Under the pieces are notes generated by a model. The model ran no database searches, was not told the origin of the DNA, and worked only from the letters and a program-made list of their open reading frames with translations. 64,000 nucleotides of DNA from Humisphaera borealis (GTDB taxonomy: Bacteria; Planctomycetota; Phycisphaerae; Tepidisphaerales; Tepidisphaeraceae). The stretch covers positions 4,030,001-4,094,000 of the forward strand of contig NZ_CP063458.1 in the NCBI RefSeq assembly GCF_015169395.1, given 5' to 3'. Shown here piece after piece: positions 37,990 to 45,796 of this stretch; position 1 is the stretch's first letter; each line of letters opens with the position of its first letter. The translations under genes were made by a program, and so were the position numbers.

Positions 37990-39650
37990 TCCCCGCTATC
38001 ATCGTTGCTGTTTATCTCTGCGTCGTCCTTTACATCGGCATCTTCGCCTTTCGCAAGGGCAGCGGTTCGCGAGATGATTTCTTTGTCGCGGGACGCTCCC
38101 TCGGCCCCTACGTCTTCCTGCTCGCCATCTTCGGCACGAACATGACGGCGTTCGCCATCCTCGGTAGCTCGGGCCTCTCGTATCAGCGTGGCATCGGTGT
38201 TTACGGACTGATGGCCTCGGCGTCTGGATTGGTCATTCCACTTTGCCTGTTCTTCATTGGCACTCGCCTGTGGACGTTGGGCAAAAAGTTTGGCCACGTC
38301 ACCCAGGTGCAATACTTCCGCGACCGCTGGGAATGCTCGCACATCGGCACCGCCATCTTCGCGCTCACCGCCACGATGCTGGTGCCCTACATCATCATCG
38401 GCGTGATGGGTGGAGGCCACACGCTCGAAGCGCTCACCACCGTCATGGGAGCGGACGGGAAACCGGTCTTACACGAGGTTCTGCGCGATGGCCGGACAGT
38501 GCTGGAGACGAAACACTGGGTGAGCTACGAGGTCGGCGGTGCCATCGTCGCGCTTGTGGTGATGAGCTACGTCTTCTTCGGCGGCATGAGAGGCACGGCG
38601 TGGGTGAACATGTTTCAAACTATTCTCTTCCTTGGCTTCGGCACGATCGCCTTCGTTCTCATCTCCAAAAATCTCGGCGGCTTCGACCGCATCATGGCCG
38701 AACTGGCCGCCGACCCGAAGACCGCGCCGTTGCTCACGCGCCAACGCATCCCGGTCGAGGAGTTCTTCAGCTACACGCTGATCCCGCTTTCGGCCATCAT
38801 GTTCCCGCACATCGCCATCATGTGCATGACGGCGGAGAAAGTTTCGTCGTTTAAGAAGACGGTCATCTTCTACCCCATTTGCATCGCGCTCATCTGGCTG
38901 CCGTGCGTGGTCCTCGGGGTGGTGGCCGCGCACCAGTTTCCCGGCCTGAAAATCGGCGAGGCCGACGATGTCATCTTGCGCCTGCTCACCCAGAACACCG
39001 ACGCCCTCCTCGCCGGCGTGCTCGGCGCGGCCATCATGGCCTGCGTCATGGCGTCGGACTCTCAGATTCTCGCCCTCTGTACCATGTTCTCGCAGGACGT
39101 GTTCGCGCACTACGGCGGTGGAACGCGGTTTGGTGAAAAGGCGCAGGTTTGGACCGGCCGAATCTTCGTGATCATCATCACGACGCTGGCCTACTTCATC
39201 GGTCTGCATTTGGAGGATAAGGCCGGCATCTTCGAACTCGCCATCCGCTTCGCCTTCTCCGGTTTCGCCGCGCTCGCGCCGGTGATGCTCGCCGCGCTCT
39301 TCTGGAAACGCAGCACCAAGTGGGGTGCGCTCGCCGCCACGCTCTGGGTCGCGTTCGCGATGGTGGGAACCTGGTGGCTCTACGAAAGCACGGTCAGCGT
39401 CGCCCCGAAGCCGGGCCAGCCTTTCGTGCCCATCTTCCCCGCGCTCGGCGACTTGCTCCTGCGCAGCCCGAGTAATGTCCTCGTGTTCGGCTACCTGCCC
39501 GTGCTGCCGATGGTGCTAGGCTCGGCCTTTTTCATGGTGGTCGGCTCGCTGTTCTCCAAAGCCCCAAGCCGGGCGACGTTGGAGAAATATTTCCCCGCCC
39601 ATCCTGAAACCGCCATGACTGCTCCAAAGGCGGCCAGCCAAAGCCACTGA
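37986..39650 (+). CDS. Sodium:solute symporter family transporter
   Basis: This 554-residue inner-membrane protein has about 13 hydrophobic segments. It has SSS-family features: SRDDFFVAGRSLGPYVFLLA near residue 22, FGTNMTAFAILGSSGLSYQRG, and in the middle IMFPHIAIMCMTAEK and MACVMASDSQILALCTMFSQDV. The family couples sodium uptake to import of sugars, carboxylates or vitamins. The neighbouring DUF4838 gene and sulfatase remnant make a sugar or sugar-acid substrate plausible, but this is inference. It follows the small subunit with a 4-bp overlap. Confidence 0.9.
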   Translation: MIPAIIVAVYLCVVLYIGIFAFRKGSGSRDDFFVAGRSLGPYVFLLAIFGTNMTAFAILGSSGLSYQRGIGVYGLMASASGLVIPLCLFFIGTRLWTLGKKFGHVTQVQYFRDRWECSHIGTAIFALTATMLVPYIIIGVMGGGHTLEALTTVMGADGKPVLHEVLRDGRTVLETKHWVSYEVGGAIVALVVMSYVFFGGMRGTAWVNMFQTILFLGFGTIAFVLISKNLGGFDRIMAELAADPKTAPLLTRQRIPVEEFFSYTLIPLSAIMFPHIAIMCMTAEKVSSFKKTVIFYPICIALIWLPCVVLGVVAAHQFPGLKIGEADDVILRLLTQNTDALLAGVLGAAIMACVMASDSQILALCTMFSQDVFAHYGGGTRFGEKAQVWTGRIFVIIITTLAYFIGLHLEDKAGIFELAIRFAFSGFAALAPVMLAALFWKRSTKWGALAATLWVAFAMVGTWWLYESTVSVAPKPGQPFVPIFPALGDLLLRSPSNVLVFGYLPVLPMVLGSAFFMVVGSLFSKAPSRATLEKYFPAHPETAMTAPKAASQSH

Positions 39651-40103
39651 TGGAAGTTCTCGTAACCCACACCCCCAGTCTCGTCCAGCCTCGCCAACGC
39701 GGAATCAAATTTCCTATCAGTCGATAAGGCTGTGAAGTCAACCATGTCCCCCTCGCGCTGAAATGCCTTCCATGCTTCGCGGGTCGTGCCACCGGCAGTG
39801 GCTGGCTACTGGCTCCGCCGGTTGAGCTGAACGGCACGGCCTTCGAAGCCTTCAAGTCGGCCTGTTGTTCAAGGAGATCGATGGACTGATGTCTTTTCAC
39901 GATCCGGAACGAGACGCCGTCCGAAGCGCGTTGGGTCATTACGAACCAGTACGCGCGCTCAACATCCGGCAGCGGCACGCCGAGCCGCAATGGCCGACCG
40001 TCGCAGGCGTTGTCGCGGGGAAGCTGACCGATCCCGTCGGTGTACCGCAACTCAACCAGGCCACATTCAACGACGCTGCCTTCACATTTGGATTTGTGAG
40101 AGG
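39651..40103. other. Gene-free stretch
   Basis: Several open frames exist on both strands but none has a recognisable domain, signal or ribosome site. It may hold further decayed gene pieces. Confidence 0.4.
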
Positions 40104-40372
40104 TCAGGTGTAATCGAAGTGCGGTTGGCTGCGCCACGAGTTGACGACTGACTTCGGCCACCACGCTTCAATGTCGCTCCGAAGCAGGCCCCGCTGTTTG
40201 TACGTCTGCGCGATCCAGACCATCTTACGCGGGCGATCCTGCGGGATCTCGGACGGCCACGGATGGTCGTTGTGCCCCCACCAGTCGATCTCCACGCCGA
40301 TCACGGCCGACTTTCACCAACCGTTCCCAGGGGCGCAGGTACCCGCCCCGACGCCCCACAGGATGCCCGGTC
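40104..40372 (-). pseudogene. C-terminal remnant of an unrecognised protein with an in-frame stop
   Basis: One minus-strand frame reads SNRPGILWGVGAGTCAPGNGW, a TGA stop (40316-40314), then SAVIGVEIDWWGHNDHPWPS and IPQDRPRKMVWIAQTYKQRG up to the stop at 40104. Trp-rich coherent text on both sides of the stop suggests a single decayed gene. I do not recognise the family. Confidence 0.35.
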
Positions 40373-40400
40373 GGTTGCTGCGCGGTAGTCGACCCCGTCA

Positions 40401-42854
40401 TCAGGTCAGGTAGTTCCCGAAATCCTTGCCCGACACGATCTGGTTCGTGTCCAGCACGACATCGTAGTAACCCAGCGGCGAGGCACCGACCGGCTTGGTT
40501 CGGGTCCAACCTTTCTGGACGACCTCGTACACCCTGAACGTCCCTGCCGGCAGGGCGGCGAGCTTGTAGGTTCCGGTGCTGCTGGTGAACGTGTTGATCT
40601 CGCCGGCGTCGAAGACGCCGTTCTTGTTCTGGTCAACAAAGATGCGCCAGTTGGCCAGCCCGGGTTCTGAGCTCTGACGGACCCCATCCCGATTCGTGTC
40701 GCGGAAGACGGTACCCGCAATCGAGGCCCGGGTGAGGTAGGCCGAGAGCGGATACAGGTTCAGATTAACGTCGCGGATCCGATCGGTGAGCGGCTTGTAC
40801 GGATTGGCATTCTGCGTGAGCGGGTATTGGACGGTCATTAAGCCTTTGTTGGAATTCTGGTTGGTCGGCTCCGGTACGGGGTCTGACAGATCATTGTCGA
40901 TCAGGGAGATCCACGACGCGCCAACGCCATGGGCACTGCCCAGGACCGACAACATCATCTGCTGGTAGTAAGCGCCCCGGTCTGCCTGGGTCTTGACGGT
41001 GTATCCATAACCCGACGTGTTCGCCATGCCCGAGTCAACGCCCTTGGCGTACATGTCGGAGGACACGTAGGCGATGTCAGCTGCCGCGACCGCCGACTCA
41101 ATGACGTGGCCCGGGGTCATGCTGCTGTAGTAGTTGACTGTCACGAGGTCGAGGTACTTGCGAGCGGCCTTGAAGAGGTATGGTGTCGCGGTATCGCCTC
41201 CGAGGAAGCGGCAGCCCACGATGTGGTTCGGGTCATAAGCACGGATCGCCTGACTGGTGATCCGAAAGTAGGTCTCGGCGACGTAAGTCTGGAAGTCTAC
41301 CCGATCCTGAGCGGTCGGGGTCGACCGGCCACGGGCCGTGAGCCACGCCTGTGCGGCGAGCCGGTTTGGGTCGGTCGCGCCGAGCTTGAAGTAGTTGTCA
41401 ATCGTGCAGGTCGACCATGGCAGCTCGTTGTCGGTCATGTATCCCACGAGATACGGATCGGACCGCGTGTTGAGTCCGGGGTAGACCTGCGGCAGCACGT
41501 TCGACATAAAGGTGCTGCAGTACCCGGGGAACGCTGGGTCAAAGACCGGAATAACGCCGTTGCGGAAGTTGGCATGTCCGAGTCCGAGCGACCCGAATCC
41601 ACTCCCCATTGCAAAGGTGCTCATTACGTCCAGCAGAAGCGTGTAGTTTGTTTTCTGGCCGGCAACGGCCTGGATGGACGGTGTACCCCAAGGCCCTGCG
41701 GAATTGTAGCCGATGTCGCGCAGCCAGCTCCGCACCCAGGTCGCCCAGTTAACATTGCCGACTTTGCCCTCGCCAAACTTCGCGACGAAACTCGCAGAGT
41801 TATCGGGAAAGATGCGCGGTCCGATGACCCCGACCGCGTTGTCGAAGTAGAGATTTCCCTCCGGGTCTACCATCCACCACTTCCCGTTGACCTTCGTCGT
41901 ATAGAAATACCCACTCGCGGCCAGTTTGCGGGTCGTATCACCGCCATACTTGCTCAGTACGGGTGACGCCATTGTGAGTCCGGCCGGCACCGTCTTGACC
42001 GAGAAGTTGGTCCAGGGATCTGTCTGCCTTCGCCGTGCCGCAATCGTGATGGTCTTGATCTGCGGGTCTGTGACGAACGCGCCCGTGGCCGAAGACACGG
42101 TCGGCGTGATCGCGGGACCGGTGGATGCCGTGGCACTGGTTCCGAGTTCGGCCAACACTGTGCCGTACCGCGCCTCGTCCGCCGTACGATCAAGATCAGA
42201 AATGATTCCGTCAGAGTTGAAGTCGAAGCGGGATTGGTAACCGGTTCGCGCTCTTGAAGTGTAGTACGCAGACTTGAAGGCGACCGCGTCGGCCGGCTTG
42301 ATCGCGCCATCACCGTTGGCGTCGCCGAACAGACGGGACAGTTGGAACGCGTAGTCTCCGCCTGCGGTTCCGTTCCGATCGCCGTCGAGCGGTCGGCCGG
42401 AGATGTCGGTGATTCCCGCGTCGTCCAGCTTCGCCTGGTATCTGCCGTCGGGCAGCGATCCCCCGACGAAGGATGGGAACGTCCAGATCGCCGTCTTGGC
42501 GGCGGCGTCATATCTGACGCGAAGGTTGGCCGGATTCACGGCCGACCCATAAGTCAGATTCCAAAGGGACAGCGACGTGACCTTGACGGTAACCGCCGCG
42601 CTGAAGCGGGCTTCGATCGACGTCAGCATGGATTTCGCGCCGGCGACGCTTGCACCACCGGACAGGGTCACTCCGGCAACCGTAGCCAGCGGCAGTGCCG
42701 CTGCACTGACGGCGCCTGTGGTTTGCAAGGCGACCGCCGAACTGCTGAGGAAGAGTCGATCTTCTAAGGTCTCGATCCACGGCAGTCGATAACTCAATTC
42801 AATCGCGGAAAGTGATGCGGGGCACCCTTGGCGATGACATGATTGGGCGAGCAT
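40401..42854 (-). CDS. Secreted multidomain glycoside hydrolase (clan GH-A, agarase-like) with dockerin-like and SdrD-B domains
   Basis: This 817-residue protein starts with an LEPRxLL-type motif (LPWIETLEDRLFLSS). Near residues 180-240 a dockerin-like pair of EF-hand loops appears (FGDANGDGAIKPADAVAF, FDFNSDGIISDLDR). The catalytic part starts at VNGKWWMVDPEGNLYFDN, a pattern of agarase-type (GH50-like) enzymes, and has GYMTDNELPW where the Glu after Asn fits the acid/base residue of clan GH-A. The tail (IAGTVFRDTNRDGVRQSSE onward) is an SdrD-B-like domain with an embedded Ca-type loop. The substrate is uncertain (galactan or other polysaccharide). A GGGAGG site precedes the start. Confidence 0.75.
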   Translation of the reverse strand: MLAQSCHRQGCPASLSAIELSYRLPWIETLEDRLFLSSSAVALQTTGAVSAAALPLATVAGVTLSGGASVAGAKSMLTSIEARFSAAVTVKVTSLSLWNLTYGSAVNPANLRVRYDAAAKTAIWTFPSFVGGSLPDGRYQAKLDDAGITDISGRPLDGDRNGTAGGDYAFQLSRLFGDANGDGAIKPADAVAFKSAYYTSRARTGYQSRFDFNSDGIISDLDRTADEARYGTVLAELGTSATASTGPAITPTVSSATGAFVTDPQIKTITIAARRRQTDPWTNFSVKTVPAGLTMASPVLSKYGGDTTRKLAASGYFYTTKVNGKWWMVDPEGNLYFDNAVGVIGPRIFPDNSASFVAKFGEGKVGNVNWATWVRSWLRDIGYNSAGPWGTPSIQAVAGQKTNYTLLLDVMSTFAMGSGFGSLGLGHANFRNGVIPVFDPAFPGYCSTFMSNVLPQVYPGLNTRSDPYLVGYMTDNELPWSTCTIDNYFKLGATDPNRLAAQAWLTARGRSTPTAQDRVDFQTYVAETYFRITSQAIRAYDPNHIVGCRFLGGDTATPYLFKAARKYLDLVTVNYYSSMTPGHVIESAVAAADIAYVSSDMYAKGVDSGMANTSGYGYTVKTQADRGAYYQQMMLSVLGSAHGVGASWISLIDNDLSDPVPEPTNQNSNKGLMTVQYPLTQNANPYKPLTDRIRDVNLNLYPLSAYLTRASIAGTVFRDTNRDGVRQSSEPGLANWRIFVDQNKNGVFDAGEINTFTSSTGTYKLAALPAGTFRVYEVVQKGWTRTKPVGASPLGYYDVVLDTNQIVSGKDFGNYLT

Positions 42855-43102
42855 GACAACCTCCCGAAACCGGAGGCAGCGGCAGACGCAATTCCCTGCC
42901 TCTTGGTCCTGAACGCATCATAGAAGCGGGCCGAGGCGGCGTAGGATCGGGCAATTGTGGTGTTGTGAACTAGGTTCAAGACCTACGGGTGGGAGCGGGG
43001 CATGGAACCCCGGCACCGATCGAACGGATAGGAAGCTTGATTCCGCGGTGGCGTCGATGCTCCCGCACCAGGCTGGCCCGGTGGAGGGGACCCGCAACGT
43101 AC

Positions 43103-44032
43103 TAGGCTCTGTCTAATGGATGCCAAGTTCGGCGCTCGTTAGGAATTGCGCTTTCTATTATTGCATGCCATGCTGCCTCCACACGGAGGTTCTGATGGCT
43201 CGCTACGAAATCACGGACGATCAATGGGCCCTTCTCAAGGACCTGTTTCCCAGGCAGGCTCGCGGCGGCAAGTGGCTCAATCATCGCACCGTCCTCAACG
43301 GCATGCTCTGGATTCTCCGCTCGGGCGCTCCTTGGCGTGACCTGCCCGAACGCTACGGCAAGTTCGGAACGGTCAACCAACGCTTCAACCGCTGGCGTCG
43401 CGACGGCACCTTCGACAAGATCCTCAAGGCCCTTCAGATCCGACTGGACAAGGCCGGCAAGATCGACTGGGACCTGTGGCTGGTCGACGGCACGAACATC
43501 CGCGCCGGCCGGGCCGCGGCCGGTGCTCGCAAAAAAAGCACCCGCTCGACACCCTCGAACCCGACGACCACCATTTGGGCCGCAGCCGCGGCGGATGGGG
43601 ATCGAAACTCCACCTGGTTACTGACGGCAAGGGCCTTATCCTCGGAGCCACCCTCACGGCCGGTCAGACGCACGAATCGACGCAACTCCACAACCTGATC
43701 CACAGTGTCCGCAGACCTCGTCGGATCGGCTGGCCCGATCAACTGGCAGGCGACAAGGGATACAGCTACGAATCAACTCGCGAGTTCCTCAAAGACTGCG
43801 GCATCGAGCCGGTCATCCCGCGAAAGAGCAACCAGAAACGCCCCATAGGCGAACGTTTCGACAAGAAAACCTACCGGAAACGATCCCGCATCGAGCAGGC
43901 CGTGGGCTGATTGAAAGAGTGCCGGAGACTGGCCACCCGGTACGAAAAGCTCGGACTAAGCTTCCTTGGCTTCGTAAAACTCGGAATCATGCTGAAATAC
44001 TTGAGGATTCTGGGTCCATTAGACAGAGCCTA
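43103..44032. repeat. TA target duplication and inverted repeats of the IS5-family element
   Basis: The 16-bp inverted repeats at 43105-43120 and 44015-44030 are perfect complements, bordered on both sides by TA (43103-43104 and 44031-44032), the usual target of the IS427 branch. Confidence 0.8.
43105..44030 (+). mobile_element. IS5-family (IS427-like) insertion sequence, 926 bp, transposase broken
   Basis: Perfect 16-bp terminal inverted repeats starting GGCTCTGTC and flanking TA dinucleotides define the ends. The interior is one transposase in two overlapping frames. The ends remain intact, so it could still be moved in trans. Confidence 0.88.
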
Positions 44033-44033
44033 G
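43195..44033 (+). pseudogene. IS5-family transposase, frameshifted at A7 and interrupted by a stop codon
   Basis: Frame 1 starts at the ATG at 43195 (GGAGG site) and reads YEITDDQWALLKDLFPRQAR and LVDGTNIRAGRAAAGARKK. At seven A residues (43531-43537) the family passes by -1 frameshifting to the second frame (KHPLDTLEPDDHHLGRSRGG, LAGDKGYSYESTR, RKSNQKRPIGERF, RIEQAVG). Here the second frame ends at TGA (43908-43910). The following codons continue the family sequence (LKECRRLATRYEKLGLSFLG), so a Trp codon has become a stop. The A7 shift is probably programmed; the TGA is a true lesion. Confidence 0.85.
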
Positions 44034-44241
44034 TGGCAGACAGTGTTGATGCCATTCAGAGCCGTCGCGTGGCTGTGAGCGGTGATTCTTCGCGAACTCC
44101 TGCATACCGCCATAAACGACGGCCTGGCCCCTGGCTTTGCGCTATCGATATCGAGGAACGCGATGCTTGAGGCGGGGGATGGTGGGCACTCCGATGTGCC
44201 AAACCCGTATTACGGGTATGTGCTTGAGGGTTCGTGCCGTA

Positions 44242-44257
44242 CTGCCCACGTGGGCAG
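44242..44257. repeat. Perfect 16-bp palindrome near tRNA-Gly
   Basis: CTGCCCACGTGGGCAG is fully self-complementary. It lies about 40 bases beyond the 3' end of the minus-strand tRNA-Gly. It lacks a T tract, so it is more likely a protein-binding site or a scar than a terminator. Confidence 0.45.
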
Positions 44258-44293
44258 GTAGGCTAGATCAGCGACCGGCGTGATTTACATTTA

Positions 44294-44365
44294 AGCGGGC
44301 GAAGGGGTCGAACCCTCAACCTGAAGCTTGGAAGGCTTCTGCTCTGCCAATTGAGCTACACCCGC
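44294..44365 (-). tRNA. tRNA-Gly(TCC)
   Basis: On the minus strand: acceptor GCGGGTG, D arm GCTC/GAGC, anticodon stem GAAGC/GCTTC with loop CTTCCAA (anticodon TCC), T arm GAGGG-TTCGACC-CCTTC, then GCCCGC and T. The 3' acceptor strand seems one base short, leaving six pairs. Compared with the displaced copy at 27259 a base is missing in the T-arm/acceptor join. It is probably functional but slightly atypical. The 3' half from the anticodon loop on is the 30-bp repeat. Confidence 0.85.
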
Positions 44366-44551
44366 AACACGATGCGACTGGCGTAGATTATGCCGTCAGC
44401 CTGCGGAGGTCAACGATCGCCTCGACCTGCGATGGCATGCCGGCAATCCGCGGCTCACGTCGAGCCGCGCGACAGGGGGATCGTCTCGCAATAATCGCGG
44501 CGACCTGACTTTTCCCTACCCCGTAACGGTGAGTCGCCGGTGGCTGGGAGG

Positions 44552-44557
44552 TATAAT
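44552..44557 (+). promoter_or_regulatory. -10 box of dinB placed for leaderless transcription
   Basis: A perfect TATAAT is followed by CGCGGC and the GTG start, placing the predicted transcription start on the start codon. The -35 region is not obvious. Confidence 0.5.
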
Positions 44558-44563
44558 CGCGGC

Positions 44564-45724
44564 GTGTCGCCCGATCGTCATATCCTTCACGTCGACATGG
44601 ACGCCTTCTTCGCGTCGGTCGAACAGCTGGATCGGCCCGAGCTTCGCGGAAAGCCGGTGCTGGTCGGCGGTACCGGGCCACGGGGCGTGATCTCGGCCGC
44701 GTCCTATGAGGCCCGCGTTTTTGGCTGCCGGTCGGCCCAGCCCACTGCCGTCGCACGGCGGCTGTGCCCGCAGGCTATCGTCGTTCATGGCAACTACGCC
44801 CGCTACCGGGAGATCTCGCAGCAGGTGTTCGCGCTGTTCCAGGACGTCACGCCGATCATTCAGCCGTTGAGCATCGACGAGGCCTTTCTTGACGTCACGG
44901 GTTCGATCGCGCTTCTCGGCGATCCCGTCACTATCGCCACCAACCTGCGCCGGCGAATTCATCAGACCACCGGCGTGACGGCGTCCGTTGGTGTGGCACC
45001 CAATAAGTTCCTCGCCAAGCTCGCCAGCGACATGAACAAGCCCGACGGCATGATGGTCATCCGGCCGGACGACATCGAACGGGTGCTCGCACCGCTGCCC
45101 GTCAGCCGGATCTTTGGCGTCGGCCCCGTCGCCGAGAAGCGATTGGCGGGGATCGGTATCCGCACCTTCAGCGACCTGCGGCGGATGGATGCCGACGTAC
45201 TCGCACGCCGCATCGGCCAGGACGAAGCCGATCGATACAAGCGGCTGGCGTGGGGCATCGACGATCGCCCGGTGGTGCCCGATCGAGAGGCCAAGAGCAT
45301 CGGGCAGGAAGAAACTTTTGGTCACGACCTGACCGACGCTGACGCCGTTCGCACGGTATTGCTCGGACAGGCCGAAGAAGTGAGCCGGCGGGTGCGACGA
45401 CACGGACTGTTTGCTCGTGGCGTGGTGGTGAAGATCCGCTTCGGCGACTTTCAGACGATTACCCGCCGAACGACACTCGCCAAACCGTCCGATGCGACCG
45501 CCGAGCTCTGGGAGGCGGCGCGTACTCTGTTTGATGACTGGGCGGGTAAGTCCTTTCAGCCGGTGCGTCTGATCGGGATGTCGGCGACCGATTTCGGCAA
45601 CGCCGATGCCCAACTCGACCTGTTCGCCACCGGCATCGACGAAAAGCGACGTCGGCTCGACGCGGCGGTCGACCGCATCAAGGCAAAGTTCGGCAGCAAA
45701 GGCGTTCGACGGTCGGGTGTGTGA
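44564..45724 (+). CDS. dinB: DNA polymerase IV (Y-family translesion polymerase)
   Basis: This 386-residue protein has the Y-family active site in HVDMDAFFASVEQ near the start and LSIDEAFLDVTG near residue 103. ASVGVAPNKFLAKLASDMNKPDG follows, then the helix-hairpin-helix GVGPVAEKRLAGIGIRT and the little-finger domain. It copies past damaged bases at the cost of accuracy. The GTG at 44564 is preferred over the GTG eight codons upstream because a perfect TATAAT (44552-44557) ends six bases before it, meaning the upstream codons would lie inside the promoter. It is adjacent to tRNA-Gly, just outside the candidate island. Confidence 0.93.
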   Translation: MSPDRHILHVDMDAFFASVEQLDRPELRGKPVLVGGTGPRGVISAASYEARVFGCRSAQPTAVARRLCPQAIVVHGNYARYREISQQVFALFQDVTPIIQPLSIDEAFLDVTGSIALLGDPVTIATNLRRRIHQTTGVTASVGVAPNKFLAKLASDMNKPDGMMVIRPDDIERVLAPLPVSRIFGVGPVAEKRLAGIGIRTFSDLRRMDADVLARRIGQDEADRYKRLAWGIDDRPVVPDREAKSIGQEETFGHDLTDADAVRTVLLGQAEEVSRRVRRHGLFARGVVVKIRFGDFQTITRRTTLAKPSDATAELWEAARTLFDDWAGKSFQPVRLIGMSATDFGNADAQLDLFATGIDEKRRRLDAAVDRIKAKFGSKGVRRSGV

Positions 45725-45796
45725 ACGGATGTAGCCGACGGAGGCGCGCTGAACACGTGAGGGTGAGCCGAGTTCAAGAAGCGCTCTCGATGCTGC

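Larger units (their letters stand above)
27302..44293. mobile_element. Candidate genomic island integrated in tRNA-Gly(TCC)
   Basis: The segment lies between a complete tRNA-Gly gene (right) and a same-orientation copy of its 3' half (left). This is the layout left by site-specific integration into a tRNA 3' half. It holds surface proteins, a serine recombinase, a protease, sugar-related genes and a dead IS, plus several broken genes. No tyrosine integrase is visible, so the element is presumably no longer mobile or was mobilised in trans. Boundaries are inferred from the repeat only. Confidence 0.5.

Noticed and set aside
43531-43537. The frame change at A7 as a sequencing error or mutation
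   Set aside because: A -1 slip at an A-rich heptamer is the normal expression device of this IS branch.
27302-44293. The small serine recombinase as the integrase of the candidate island
   Set aside because: It is of the short resolvase/invertase type. Integration into a tRNA anticodon-to-T-loop site is typical of tyrosine recombinases, so I do not assign it that role.
44540-44563. Upstream GTG start for DNA polymerase IV
   Set aside because: The first codons would overlap a perfect TATAAT box, and family similarity begins after the second GTG.
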